A stretch of DNA of 64,000 nt from Rhizophagus clarus. Lineage: Eukaryota > Glomeromycota > Glomeromycetes > Glomerales > Glomeraceae. Positions 36,436 through 47,500 of this stretch are shown here, piece after piece. The DNA lies in contig BLAL01000215.1 of assembly GCA_015698045.1 (NCBI GenBank), positions 434,001-498,000 of the forward strand, given 5' to 3'. Positions within the stretch are counted from its first letter, which is position 1; each line of letters starts with the position of its first letter. The translations under genes and the position numbers were made by a program. Under the pieces are notes generated by a model. That model did not search any database. It had not been told where the DNA came from and worked only from the letters and a program-made list of their open reading frames with translations.

Positions 36436-36949
36436 ATGGATAATGTAGAAAGTTTTGGACAATTATTATATTCTAAACTCGTTATTGATACACAAAACAC
36501 CATCACCGACATAGACCCTCTCCAAATTCGACCAACTATTCCGTCCAGTCTTACTTGCACGCAACTCTTGTCAGCAAATATTGCGGATTATCGAAATTCG
36601 AGACGATATGATGGAATGAAAGCATACAGATACGCTTGTTACCTACGAGCTCAAGAACTAGGCCTGAATTTGTCTTTCACCGAAATTTCTTCGATGGCAT
36701 CCATTTTATGGGGCAGGCATGAATCACATGATATAAAGCAGGTATACATTAATGTTGGTGAAGAAGCAACTCATATTCACGAATTTCACAATGGACAATT
36801 CCCTGATCACGTAAGAGCTTTTGTTTTTAATACCCTTGTGGATATTACTTAAACATCATCTCGTTTGGAAAATATTTAATTAAAAAAAAACTAATCGCAT
36901 TTTAAATTATTAGAAATGCGAAGAATGTCCAAATCATAACAATGGTTAG
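36436..36949 (+). CDS. MATA_HMG-type HMG-box protein, copy B, two exons, 136 aa
   Basis: Exon 1 is 36436-36810 (125 codons). Intron 36811-36913 is GT-AG, phase 0. Exon 2 is 36914-36949 and encodes KCEECPNHNNG then TAG. The frame is open upstream to 36343, but the start at 36436 is chosen because MDN- aligns with copy A. The HMG-like region spans about residues 55-118: SRRYDGMKAYRYACYLRAQE, SSMASILWGRHESHDIKQVY, GEEATHIHEFHNGQFPDH. The terminal C-x2-C pair, carried by an exon of only 36 nt, may bind metal. Expected nuclear DNA-binding protein, from family knowledge. No defect is visible. Confidence 0.87.
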
Positions 36950-38329
36950 TATCATAGAATTAGACACGAAAATCGTCGCCAATCCTAAAACTCTACGTAT
37001 CCATATTCTCCTTCATTTCGAGTTTTATTATTATATTATTTTTTATTTTATATATATATACATATATATATTATTTATATATTATTATTTTATTAAGCAT
37101 TTAAATATTTTGCGTAGTCACTTTCAGTTTTATTCGCCTCATTTTAGTTAGAACTGTTTGCCCCGGAATCATAATTTATACACATATACATATAAACTTT
37201 AAATTGTATTCTATGGTACAAGTAATGCACATTGTATAGTAAATAATAGTACCAAATTGTCTTTGTAAATAAAGTTATTACTACGTAAAATTGTAAAATA
37301 GGATGCATTATTATTTTAATATTGTTTTTATGGTCATTTTTCGCATCAATTGATTTCATGTTTTGGTAACCTCATTACCATATAAGAAAATTTCAAACAC
37401 AATTATTTCACCTGAATTATTCTGTGAACCTATTGGCCTCAAGATACATGATGCCTTCCTTATCCAAGTAATTTTAGTTGTTAAGTTTATTCAACCTTTT
37501 TTTTTAAAAAAATAATAGGGAAAATTTTGGCTAATAAACGTACTATAATGAATATAATCGTTAATTACGAAATAGCGTGATTTTTGCCTGCGGATTCAAA
37601 ATATAATGCTGAGTAGAATTATAATACCTAATTAAGGTTATGCACAAGTACTTTTAGTCGACTAAGAATTAATTCATAAAAACAGACAAATCTACGTATA
37701 AATATTTCATGTAATTTAATTTAGTCGCATTATCATGGTTTACGGTATGCGGTATTATAATATTCGAAAAAGAACATAATGAAATTCGAATATGATTCGA
37801 ATCTCAAATAGGTATTTTAATCTTTCATGCGATTTTAAATAATAATTTTTTAAGTATTTAACATCCAGTTTTTTTATTAATAAATTAAACACATTAAGAT
37901 ATAAATGTTGAATAAATTATTCGGTTAATATGAGCATATTCTAATATACAGTACATGACCATTAAATCATTATAAAAAATATATAAATATACTGTATATA
38001 GATATAAATTTAATTTTACATTATTATTTACATTGATGTTTCTCAATAACCAAATTGCATCAAATTATCATAATTATATTGTAAAGAAATGTTTATTTTA
38101 TAATACATACAATTTTGACTCAGCCAAAGACTACAAATGTTATTTCAAAAGTAATTAAATATTTTAAAAACATATTCATATTATCTTTAAAAAAGAAGTC
38201 TATATATAAATCAAATATAAGAACTTTATAAATTGATATTCAGTTGCCAAACGTTTATAGTTGTTGAGACCGTTAAGGTTTGTCAGTATTTTCTTAACAC
38301 ATTATATTCATTTGCTGCTCAAACTTTTC

Positions 38330-38560
38330 GAAAGAACTTGATGATGATATTAACGAGGTGCTGGGAGAAAGGAAGAGGGAAGGGAAAATGGAAAAAGCGA
38401 TAAAAGGTTGAGGGCGGGAAAGGATAAGAGGAAGGAGGCGAGAAGAAGAGAAAGGTAAGGATAATTTCCACCGTTTAAAAAAAAAAAGGAAAAGAAAAGT
38501 GTGAAGAAAGGGCGAAAAATATGAAAAGGAATAGGTAGGAAGCACTATATATAATCAATC
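38330..38560 (+). other. Strand-asymmetric purine-rich tract
   Basis: The plus strand runs almost without pyrimidines for long stretches (GGAAGAGGGAAGGGAAAATG, AGGAAGGAGGCGAGAAGAAG). Such tracts can form triplex or R-loop structures. The 83-codon minus frame here is a Phe/Ser/Leu artefact of this bias. Confidence 0.55.
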
Positions 38561-38598
38561 CACGGAGGTGCGTGGAAAGGGCCATCTAAATTACCTTA

Positions 38599-38636
38599 GT
38601 ATATCGCGGGCCACAGTAACGTAGCCCGCGATATAC
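38599..38636. other. Perfect 13-bp GC-rich hairpin
   Basis: Left arm GTATATCGCGGGC (38599-38611) and right arm GCCCGCGATATAC (38624-38636) are exact reverse complements around a 12-nt loop. The GC-rich stem stands out in this AT-rich DNA. A weaker CCACG...CGTGG pair lies just upstream at about 38558-38577. Confidence 0.8.
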
Positions 38637-39284
38637 GTAACTTGCTACCTTCAGTTCGAGCTTTTGTTGCTACTCATGAGACCTACGATAGAGAGACTCC
38701 AACATGTGTTACATGAACCAATATGCCGCATGAACAATTTTTTTGCATGAATTAATGTCACAAAGAAAGTTATATTACTAAGTTTCGATAAAGTAACTTA
38801 AATTAAATAATCATTCATACAATGATATAGTATATACCTGTTCCTGATGGTTATTAAAAGAAAAAAATATATATACATATAAATATTAATTCTACTTTTT
38901 TATAAAAATAAAAAACTTTTTTCTTTTCTTTTTTTAATATCCTAATCTAGCAATTACTATGCGCTCAGCCTCAAATTTTTTATATCGCATATCATACACA
39001 AGACAGCCGAAATTATTATCGGTATATAATACGAAATAGTCTAGTATACGTAAAAAGGAAAACGTATATAACGTAAAATATCAATCTTTTATTTTCAGAT
39101 TAAATCTTTTAATTTTTTTATTGCAGTTGTTCCTTCAATCCATAATAAACAAGATTAATGTTAATGGTTCATAACTTACTAATGTTTTTACTCTCTAATT
39201 GTTTATTATTTTTTTTTTTTTTTTATAATAAATATTTAACATAAAATTTATAAAAGAACTTTTTTGCACTGGCAACAGTGGAAT

Positions 39285-39376
39285 GATTGTTGGCGAAATG
39301 ACTTGTCGCTAAAATGTTTATCGATGAAATGACACTGTCGGTGAAACGTTTGTCGGTGAAGTAATTGTTGAGGAAA
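39285..39376 (+). repeat. Short minisatellite, about 15-20 bp unit
   Basis: The phrase TTGTCGGTGAAATGA/ TTGTTGGCGAAATGA recurs about six times with changes (ATTGTTGGCGAAATGAC, TTGTCGCTAAAATG, TATCGATGAAATGAC, TGTCGGTGAAACG, TGTCGGTGAAGTA). Period is irregular. Confidence 0.6.
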
Positions 39377-41726
39377 ATAAAACAGACCTAATGTTGTTTT
39401 GTGCCGCCGATAGATCATTGTTTATTTTATTTTTTTTTCAAAAAGTTCGGTAAATCGCCAACCGAAGTTCTTGCTGTACAGTAAACGCGTTAGTAGACGA
39501 AGTTTTTTTTAGTTATACCGTTCTTGAAATTGAGTTTCAAAAGTTGAGAAATCTAAGAATGCAAATAATGTAAAATTTTTTGCTTGCGCGCTAATTCACG
39601 TGATTTACGCTTTAATAATTTTACGAACATTAACTTTTATAGAAAGTGGATGTAGTAATAGAATAATATTAAATCCGAACAATTTATTGTTCATTATGAA
39701 GTTACATAGCAACAAAATAATTCTTTAGACTGAATTTTGCTTGCTCATTTTACATTTTTTCTTAAACTTTTTTTTTTTTTTTTACAATAGAATAAATATT
39801 AATAAAAGAAATTGGTTATTTTGATGGTTCATCCGAAAGTATTCTGAAGAAAAAAAAATATATTTTTCACATATAATTTATCTCGCGTATCAGACTTCGG
39901 ACGCCGAATTTGGTATCAAAAGTTTTCCTCATGTTTCAAGTAATGCAAAAATGTTTATTTGGGCTGAACTAAAAATGGGACATTTTTAATTGTTATTCTT
40001 CGAAAAAGAATGAACGATTAAATGCGGGGCATTTATGACATGCTTATTAAATCGGTTACCGTTAATCATAAGATTGTTGGGCGTTATCATAAAATGCCAT
40101 AAGTGTAAGCATATTTGTTATTGTGTTATGCATGAACATCATTTTCACACGAAAAAAAATTTATAAGATTCTAGAACGATAAAAGAGAAAAAAAATTTTT
40201 TATCGCGAATAATAATAGTTATTATCGAGCACTGCAATCCTGAACTCCGAAAACAGGTTTCAGTTATCTTTTTATCTCTCGTTTCAACAATGTAATTAAT
40301 AAAATGATGTAATTAATAACTTATTTCTTTTCATTGTTCAAATGTATATGAATTTCTTAATTTGTTACTGTACATTGTGCATATACATAATATCATACGT
40401 AATTAAATAACTATTCTCGAAATTATACGCGCATAAGAATAGAAGAACTAGTTAACTCTTTACACCTTGACCTAGTAAATATGGGATATTTCGTTAAAAG
40501 TATTCTTAAGATATATATATATTTTTTTTAAATTACTATTAAAAGACTTTTTTTTTTTCGCTTTCGCGCAAGAAAAATTTTCAAATTATTAAAAAAAAAA
40601 AATTTTTTTCTTTCAAAATTCCGGAATTAACATTCCGGAAATTTAGTTATATCTTTATCTCATCTTGTTTTTAAGGCTAAAAATATTTTTAGTATTTTCA
40701 TATAATGCGAACATTCATGCACTCTTATTATATCATTAACCGTTCTTTCACATCACAAATTAATAATTACGCGCAAGAACCGGTTGTCATCGTTTACAAA
40801 TGCAAAACAAATGCAAAATTTCTTAAACTTTCAATTTGATAATTTAATATTTATTATTATGTTTGGAATATACCAGCAAATTCTCAACATTTAAGTGTTT
40901 CAGGAAAAAAAAAAAAAAAAAAAATTTCATTTAAAATTCCCAAAATGTGAATAAATGAAAAGATTCTCACGGAATTTACGGAATTTTCGGAAGTGAGTTA
41001 TCTTTTCTATCTTCGTATTGAAAAAAAATACGAGTTTCCTATTTTTCAAATGAACTGTGGGAAATTTTGATTAAAGTGAGTCAAACTGGTTTTTTACACC
41101 ATTTACCCCAATTTACCCAATTACCCCATTGTTTTTTTAAATGAATATTCTTTTATTTATTATATAATCCGCGAATAAGAATTTTATGGAACTTTGGCTT
41201 GAAAATTTGACGCAACTGATACATTTGATACTGGTGTTAAACAAAGAAAATTTAATGATAAATAAAACATTTTATTTTTTAAGATATTCATTGAACTTAT
41301 TTGTTTTGCTGCAAGTCCGTTTTAAATTGTTGAAAGTAAAGCCAAGTAGCAAGTAAGAAATGAATTATCTAATGTCATTTTCAATTTTGAAAAAACGGTA
41401 ATTGGATCAACGGTACGCTTCTACTTTCAAAAATTTCTAAATTAATTTGGGCGTTATAACTGCATCTACATTAGACAGACGCAGGCATCTAAAAACTTGA
41501 ATTTTTCATTATATATTTTTTTTTTTTAGGTATCTCATAATATTGATTGCATTATCATATTATTACCATATTTTTTTCCTTTTTTGACATTAAAAAGAAA
41601 TCATATAGCTAGCGATGTAATAGCAACTAGATTTATTTTTTGTTATATATTGAACCATCAAAAATTTTTTTTGCGATAGATTTTTATGCACGCGTGTTTA
41701 AAAAATTGTTTTTTTGTGCTTTCATC

Positions 41727-42218
41727 ATGGAAGCACTTAACTTAGCAATGATTAATCAATCCAATCAACCTAATATTACCAATAATTACGAACTCGGCCA
41801 ATTGAAACAACTTCTTCGACCTCCACTTCCACCTGTTGTTTTTCAAAACCCTATTTCGCCAGAAACCAAAAACCATGCTAAATTCCGCAACATGAAACCT
41901 CTCAACGGTTTTGGCGTTTATTCCTCTGCTTGCGGGGAACAAGCAATAAGTCTTGGGCTTAACTTGCCTCGAAACGTTATTCGTACGGTGGCAACTCAGT
42001 TATGGAAAGAAGAATTTCCTCATATAAAAAATGCCTACATAACAGAAACCCACGATACGAATTTTGTTATTAGTAAACATAAAACTCAATTTCTTCCGAA
42101 AGGACATCTTCACGTACGAATTTATTTACATAATATGAATTATTTAATAATCATTATAACTAATTAAATCTTTATTCTTTAGGAGTGTTCGGAGAAATGT
42201 GACAATTCGTGCCATTAA
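41727..42218 (+). CDS. MATA_HMG-type HMG-box protein, copy C, two exons, 140 aa
   Basis: Exon 1 is 41727-42113 (129 codons). Intron 42114-42182 is GT-AG, phase 0. Exon 2 is 42183-42218 and encodes ECSEKCDNSCH then TAA. The open frame extends upstream to 41640, but ATG 41727 matches the other copies. The product begins MEALNLAMINQSNQPNITNN. The HMG-like part is the most divergent of the three: RNMKPLNGFGVYSSACGEQA, LPRNVIRTVATQLWKEEFPH, IKNAYITETHDTNFVISKH. Helix 1 loses the Y-R-x-A pair (now Y-S-x-A). The C-terminal tail carries three Cys and a His, richer than copy B. Likely DNA-binding; the divergence suggests an older duplicate or relaxed constraint. Confidence 0.82.
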
Positions 42219-44024
42219 TACTACTAATTTAATGGATTGATAGATTATTATTGTTGAGTTTTTTTTATTTTTTTTTTTTTATAAATACTGTATACAAAAT
42301 ACAGCAGCTTTCTTTTTTAGAATTAGAACATCGATTTGTGTGGATTGGAAATTTAAACACTCTTTTTTTTTAGAATTAAAGAACAGAGCGTAGAAAAAGA
42401 TATCCCTACTTTCTTTTAGGATAATATAAATTAGAAACTTAACAACTTTGTCTCTCTTTCTATATTCAAATTCAGTATATTTTTGTACAATATATATACT
42501 GTACATATTTTTTTTTTTTTTTTTTTTTTTTGTATGATATAGCTAAATTTTTATATAAATATTCAAATATTTAAATTATATAATAAATAAAATTAACTAA
42601 AAAATATCGAGAAATTTTTAAAATAAAATAATGTAATCACGTGAAACCGTATTATTAGTTATCGCGATTTAAGGGTAATGCGTAGAACTCGGTCTGATGC
42701 GTAAGTTAAATAAATACATTGTTATCTTACCATTGTTTTACGGAGCGACAATTTCCCATTTTCCATTTTTGTATCTATTGAATTTAAAATATCATATGTT
42801 TTGTTTTTAAGCCACTACCATATTAGAAATACTTATTCATAAATTCCAAATGTATTAGCATTCAGCCGAATTATTTTCGGGGGATAGCTTTCTCAGGGGA
42901 AAGGAAAATTTTGACAGACAAAATTTTACGACATTCTGGTAACTTCTTGTAAATGATTGGGAATCTATTTCCGTTGGTTACACTACCTATAATTTTGTTG
43001 CACATCTGCAAAATCAAATTCATTGGACATAACTTTACCGTCAATCACATGCATATTTAATGCAATACCTTTCATATCATCACATGATTTAGCCCTTTTA
43101 ATAAACGCCTTAGAAACTGAAAAATCGTCAAAGAAATGTTAGATAGAAACCTCAACATAATAAATAATTTTTTTAGCCCTTCAATCAGCCCCTAACATTT
43201 TTTTTTTTTTTTTCTTTCGATTTAATAATTTTTTCGATTTGTGGAATATGTAATCGATCTTTTAGTATTCGCTAATCTTATCTTAAACGGGTAGATTTTA
43301 TGTCATAATGACGACATATATGAGAAAATTAAATTTGGTAGAGAACATTTCGTCATAATCGTAGTGACATTTTTTTTTTTTGATAATAAAACAAATATAT
43401 TTATAACTTGACTTAAACATATTTATATCTTGTAAAATCATTTTTTTTTTTTTATTTTTCTTGAAAGAAATTTTTAGATAAAAAAACCAGATTAAGAAAG
43501 GAAAAATCAATAAAAATTTTTGTTCTAATAAAGGAAGATAAATATTAAGGGAATTGAAAAGGGAATAAATAATAATCATAAGAACATCTTTCGCGAAAAA
43601 TGTTATTTACATAGTAAATGGGGATAGATTATATATATAATATATTACTATTATTATTTTTAAAAAAAGATAACCTTATTTACAGCATACTCGTGTGACG
43701 GTTTAGAATGATTATCTTAAAATTTAAATGTTATTAATTAATCATTTGGCGTATTTATGCAACATATTAATCTCCCATATAATGAGGCATAATTTTTTTT
43801 TTTCTTTTTTTTTTTTGTTGTCTCCACCAATTAAATGGCTCAAAGACAGTTACTCTTTTTTTTTGGTTTTATGTATATATGTATATATGTATATTATATG
43901 TATAAAAAATAAATTATTTTGAAAATGTTCTTTAAGGATTTTTTTTTTTTCGTGTTCGTCCTGCGATAAAAATATTTTACGATTTTATAGGCAAAACAAA
44001 GAAATATTATGAACAATTGTTTTT
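42219..44024. other. Spacer after the MATA_HMG array
   Basis: The first part (to about 42850) retains weak similarity to the 3' flanks of copies A and B (CATTGTTTTACGG... then TCATATGTTTTGTTTTTAAG). Several T-tracts. Open frames are low-complexity and not called. Confidence 0.45.
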
Positions 44025-44540
44025 TTATCCTTTATGTGCAGGGGTAGCAGGGGAAGGAGAATTGACGTTTTGGAAATCATTGGAATTTGCTTCGTTTTCA
44101 AGATTTTTCAAAACTTTACTTTCTTTGCTTGCATTTTGTTCCTTCAATTCATTTTTAGGTGTTTTCTGCTCTTTATCACGATTACCGAATAAACGAACTC
44201 CCAATTGGGAGGAAAAACAAAGTAATTCATCGACGCTCATTTTAGATAGATTGACCGAACCAAAGGCGGACGAAGGGGGAGAAGTGGATTTTTGAATCAA
44301 AGCTGTCGCTTTGACAGTTTTATTAAGATTTTCAACTAAACTTTCAATTCTTTCAAATCTAGCATTCAAAATATTGATATAATCACTATTTTGTTCACAT
44401 TTATAACAATTTTCACTGTTTGTTTTATTCCTATTATAAGGGTAAGTATTCGCTCTTCTTGAATTTGCAAATTGTCTTCTATTTGAGGACGGTGAACGTC
44501 TTGATTGATCATTTTTCACGATATTCATTTTTGATTGCAT
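44025..44540 (-). CDS. Basic low-complexity protein, 171 aa
   Basis: Single frame with ATG at 44540 (a second ATG four codons later is an alternative) and stop at 44027-44025. The N-terminus is Arg/Ser/Asn-rich (NDQSRRSPSSNRRQFANSRR), with one CYKC pair near residue 45. About residues 50-85 form a heptad-like helix (INILNARFERIESLVENLNK). A well-composed LSKMSVDELLCFSSQLGVRL follows, then a Lys/Glu/Asn tail ending PSPATPAHKG. Codon use is GC-richer than the flanks. No domain recognised. A nucleic-acid-binding role is possible from the basic start and coiled coil, but is inference. It could also be a transposon-derived protein. Confidence 0.65.
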   Translation of the reverse strand: MQSKMNIVKNDQSRRSPSSNRRQFANSRRANTYPYNRNKTNSENCYKCEQNSDYINILNARFERIESLVENLNKTVKATALIQKSTSPPSSAFGSVNLSKMSVDELLCFSSQLGVRLFGNRDKEQKTPKNELKEQNASKESKVLKNLENEANSNDFQNVNSPSPATPAHKG

Positions 44541-47500
44541 TTTTTTTTGTTAATAATGAGGAAAAAAAATTTTTGTTTAAAATGTGAAGAGGAACTAAAA
44601 AGTAATTTCTAATATTATTTAGATTTTGTTTTTTAAGATTTTTTACTTTGTTCTTTAAAATCTTTTTTTGCTTGTTATTTGTTTGCTTAAAAAAAAAAAG
44701 GAGTGGGAGCGCCATATTTATAGGTTTTGGGTTGTTGTGTGTAACAAATGTGTACGCTGTAAATAACACATCATAATTTTTTTTAATAGCCGCTGATCCC
44801 TTCCAATTTGAGATCACTACATATTTTTAAATAGTATAAAGTACATTTAAAATAAATTAAATGTATTATTTATATACGCACATATAAAAAAAAAAAAATA
44901 AAAAAAAAAAAAATAAATAACAGAACAATTATTAACAAAATAATAATACATATTTTTTTAAATTATAATGAAATTTTAAAACGAAAAGAATATTATATTT
45001 AATATTATCCGCGTAAAAGAAGTAATTAAACGTGAGGAAAAAATATTCGAGTACTGCACTATAATACATAAATAAATAAAAATTGTTTTTTTTTCTTGCA
45101 TTGTAATTAAAATTCACAATTCTCCGATTGTGGCTTTTTTTTTTGTGGAAAAAAAAACACCGATAAAAATTCTAATTTTGTGTCGCATTTGAAGCGCTTT
45201 TCGGTATTTACCAGACCCCAAGATGATTTACATACGATGTGTTGTCTACGTGTTATTTATGATTGGATGAAATTTTAAATTTCTTTGTAAGCAAAATTAA
45301 TCTAAAAATCCCAAGAAAAAAAAATTTTTTATATTTGTCTTGGCAACGAAAACACTTTAATCATATTCATTGTTCAGAATTATTTTTGGAATTTGAGGTT
45401 AGTATGTTTACGATCAAGCTAATTTTTGGATCGTCAAAGTGGCGAAAAAAAGCCTCATTTCACGTGATATTTGGCTTATGGATTTTTCTAGCGTTTCAAG
45501 AAACTTTCTAGCATTTAACCAAAATAGGAAATCAACGAAAATTAATTATAACCTTTTGTCTACCTTGATGAGAAATAAAAACCCGTAGTCGCATAAAAAA
45601 TGTTTGAACCGTTTTAGAATCCCTTGTTAGAGAAGCAAGTCATTACTAATATTATTTCATAATTTTAATGTTTGGTCCGAAACTAAAATTTCCGTAACTA
45701 AAAACAAGCATTTAAGCCTCAACAAAATAATGATGCAGTTTTGCTCGGTTCAAACGTTTGAATCAAAAGCATGAAAGTCACGAGCATTGTTTTGCATAAT
45801 AATGCTGAGGATTACGGAAATTTTTTTGCGGTCGGTTATTATTTGACATTTGTGCACTAATTTAGTAGTTGTCCTATAGTACCCGATTATTTTAATGACA
45901 ATGATGTTGTAGACAAAGATCTTCAGGAGGCTAATTGTGGCATGGTGGCTTATTAATTTATTTGCTTGCCAAATATAGCAACAAAGTGGCAATTTGGCAA
46001 TTTAATTAAATACCAATTGTGGCAGACAATTGTGGCTTGATCGGGCGTGATGCATGAATCCATGTGATGCTATAATGATAATTGACATTTCACATGAAAA
46101 GAAGGAGAAAGAAGAAAAAATGGAAAAAACCGGCTTTACTATAATAAATGAGAGTATTAAGGATATTTTGAAAATATCCATTTCTATCAAATTGAATAAA
46201 ATATGCGATGAAAAAGCGAAAAGAGAGAAAAAAAAAAAGGTAATCCGAAAAGCGAAGTGAATTAAGTCCTTAAAAAAATATATTTGTTTATTATCATAAG
46301 CTTATCGTAATAATTAGGTTTAATTATTTGGTTCTATCGTGGAAATACCAAATTACTGAAATGGTAACTTCAATCATAATTTAAAGATCATTTCCAAAAT
46401 GATCAGCCATTGAAGTAAGATAATGTAATTATAACCGATACTTTTACTAAGAGTTAAAATGTACGACAAATATAACAGTATCCGAAATTAGAAACCAATG
46501 ACGATTTGTTTGTTATCGTTTCACTTTTACCCATCGGGTTTCGGTATAATTTCTAAGATTTACATAATGGATTAGGAAAAGAAAAAATTTCTTTTTTCAA
46601 CAAAGAAATTTTAAGATTGTGTCATTTTTTTTTTTTAAAAAAAAATTGTTACATTACGTAAAAATCTAAATGATAAAAAAATTAATATAACAATATCTCA
46701 CTCTGTAATAAATAAAATTTGAATAAATGCAATCAAAATCAAAGAGGAATGCACTGAAATGTTTAAAATGGGAAGTGGCTTTTTTATCATTATTTTATTG
46801 GTTGATATAATTTGAGTGTTGATGATGATAATATAAATCGTACTGCGGGCACGTTAATTATGAGGATGACTTTACTTTTAATATATATTGTTTGTTGAAA
46901 CATGCATGTAATATAATTGTAATATTATTAAATTAAAAGAGGAATTTAGATGCAATAAGCCACTTTTTTTTTAATAAACATATCCCTATTTCAATATCGT
47001 TGAATTAAAAGAAACTTTTTATATCCTTTGATAATTGATATTGATATATGCGGGAATTTCACGAGAATACAAGTGGCATAAATAAAGATATTCATGTATT
47101 TTGCCGTTAGATTTTCCGAAATTGTCACACCTTACGGATGATAAATTGTATGGGCTGGTCTAGAACTTTTGATTTAAGTATACGATCATTTTAGTTTGCC
47201 GCAATATGCCGTAAATGTCACGTCTCGTGATTCGGAAGACTTTTCAGAGAAGAATTGATCGTTTATATATTTGAAAACGAAATTTACGCGTGAAGTTGGT
47301 GCATATAAAAAGAGAAAATTTTTCTTTTCCTGCGCAACTTCAAGTCAAAACTTCACCATTATTTATTAAAGAAAAATTATCATAATTTAGTAAAAATTCC
47401 CGACAAAAGAAATTTTATCTTTCGGAAAATTTGATGCGAGAATCAAAAAAAAAAAAAAAAGGAAAGAAAAAAAAAAGAAAGAAAAAAATATTTTTTATTC

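Larger units (their letters stand above)
36950..41726. other. Spacer between MATA_HMG copies B and C with an extra about 2-kb segment
   Basis: 36950-37500 is the 3' flank of copy B, and from about 39470-39870 the sequence resumes the unit-like upstream region of copy C. The segment in between (about 37500-39400) has no counterpart between copies A and B and contains a purine-rich tract, a strong hairpin and a short minisatellite. No gene was recognised in any frame. Confidence 0.5.

Noticed and set aside
33428..42218. Interpretation of the HMG array as the mating-type locus
   Set aside because: MATA_HMG genes are numerous in Rhizophagus-type genomes, and the proposed mating locus there is a homeodomain pair, which is not seen in this window.
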